Part shown: positions 63,564 through 64,000 of the stretch, in pieces
How positions within the stretch are numbered: position 1 is the stretch's first letter
Layout: each line of letters opens with the position of its first letter
Assembly: GCA_039030395.1 (NCBI GenBank)
Contig: JBCCEF010000008.1
Span: 124,001-188,000, forward strand
DNA: 64,000 nt
Source: Acidobacteriota bacterium
GTDB taxonomy: Bacteria > Acidobacteriota > Thermoanaerobaculia > Multivoradales > JBCCEF01
Reading direction: 5' to 3'
Translations under genes and position numbers: made by a program
Notes under the pieces: model-generated
What the model was told of the DNA's origin: nothing
The model's database searches: none
What the model saw: only the letters and a program-made list of their open reading frames with translations

Positions 63564-63579
63564 TGGGCAGTTCCTTGCA
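63564..63579 (+). promoter_or_regulatory. Possible sigma-54 promoter of the Cys-rich protein gene
   Basis: TGGGCAGTTCCTTGCA matches the -24/-12 layout (GG and GC ten bases apart, perfect TTGCA), but the -24 part is TGGGCA rather than TGGCAC. A start site near 63591 would leave a 29-base leader before the ATG at 63620. It is weaker than the promoter at 29587. Confidence 0.4.
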
Positions 63580-63619
63580 CTAGATCGAAGCACCTGACGA
63601 GAAAAACCATGGAGGGAAG

Positions 63620-64000
63620 ATGCCCCGATTCCAGCGCAACCTCATTCGACTCGCCACCTTACTGCTCATCGCCCTACTCGGAACACCTGCCCTTGCCGGC
63701 CAAACCTACATCGAAGAGATGACCGCAGACCGCGTCACGACCACCACCATGCTCGGCTTCAATATCGCTCGCTGCAAGAGCGAAATGCGAAGCGAGTGCG
63801 TTTCCTGGGGGAATTCCACCTGTCGCCCCAGCGCACCTCAGTCTCCCGCCAGGCTGCTGGGCGACTTCGACTACCAACTCATCTTCGGAGGCTGTGGCAA
63901 CGCCGCTCACCCCGGCCCGTGTGTCTACACCTTGCGCTGCACTGAATCCTGCCGGGTCACCTGCGCCAACAATCCCACACCACCGCCTGTCCCCAGTCAA
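63620..64000 (+). CDS. Cys-rich secreted protein (partial, runs off the window)
   Basis: The first 127 residues of a protein that continues past the window. The ATG has GGAGGGAAG directly upstream. A signal peptide (RLATLLLIALLGTPALAG) is followed by a mature region with at least eight Cys, in the arrangement C...C...C...C, then C, then CRVTCANN. It ends with TPPPPVPSQ-like Pro-rich sequence that suggests a linker to a further domain. Many disulfides and secretion are likely. No family is recognised. A convergent-looking frame on the minus strand over the same bases has no support. Confidence 0.7.
   Translation, partial: MPRFQRNLIRLATLLLIALLGTPALAGQTYIEEMTADRVTTTTMLGFNIARCKSEMRSECVSWGNSTCRPSAPQSPARLLGDFDYQLIFGGCGNAAHPGPCVYTLRCTESCRVTCANNPTPPPVPSQ

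Noticed and set aside
63674-64000. Minus-strand frame opposite the Cys-rich gene at the window end
   Set aside because: The plus strand has a strong ribosome site, signal peptide and ordered Cys pattern; the minus frame has none.

Overview
The window is GC-rich, gene-dense bacterial chromosome. It most resembles the Acidobacteriota, possibly a Thermoanaerobaculia-type lineage. That placement is inferred from gene content: an ECF sigma factor beside a Ser/Thr kinase with a TPR-like tail, a GWxTD plus VWFA-related secreted protein, DUF4388/PATAN proteins and several Fn3 or acidic-repeat secreted proteins. No rRNA or other marker was available to confirm it.

Layout. 1-9 kb: end of an unknown gene, a secreted zincin protease with Fn3 domains, FmdB and DUF4388 proteins, then molybdenum-cofactor genes (moeA, mobA) on either side of a selenocysteine tRNA. 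A large inverted-repeat structure precedes the tRNA. 9-18.6 kb: a YajG-like protein/PAS histidine kinase/response regulator operon, a decayed hydrolase, tspO, an acidic-repeat secreted protein, and the ECF sigma/kinase pair. 18.6-23.4 kb: an AT-richer island of unrecognised genes (two multi-span membrane proteins, small proteins, gene fragments). It ends at tRNA-Ala(GGC), whose 3' end is duplicated in tandem, as expected of an integration hot spot. 23.5-29.3 kb: hflX, a TlpA-like thioredoxin, a small beta-barrel, comF and a large outer-membrane protein. 29.3-36.8 kb: a sigma-54-type promoter with two upstream palindromes drives a membrane histidine kinase and an NtrC-family regulator, followed by an M14 peptidase. 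37-47.3 kb: rpmE-prfA and prmC-murA, separated by about 6.4 kb holding an MFS transporter, an ArsO-like flavoprotein, a 186-bp palindrome, a YCII lipoprotein and an MMPL transporter. 47.3-56.6 kb: lytic transglycosylase, a DUF6289-like peptide, a SurA-N protein, rsmI, mnmA with a cysteine desulfurase, and the VWA protein. 56.6-63.4 kb: a SRPBCC protein and a polyprenyl-linked glycan/lipid cluster (membrane glycosyltransferase, two methyltransferases, GT4, flippase-like, GT2). The window ends inside a Cys-rich secreted protein gene.

The least expected finding is a family of structured intergenic elements of about 160-170 nt. Three full copies (29273, 33899, 45799) and one partial copy (8913) each lie immediately downstream of a plus-strand gene; in the full copies the first stem begins inside the stop codon. 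They share four ordered hairpins. The stem sequences differ between copies but keep their pairing, while single-stranded joints such as CTCACCCCATCCACGGCGGC are conserved. Together with the paired-arm structure upstream of tRNA-Sec and the tandem tRNA-Ala ends, these are the best candidates for undescribed biology here. All functional statements come from reading the sequence without database searches.
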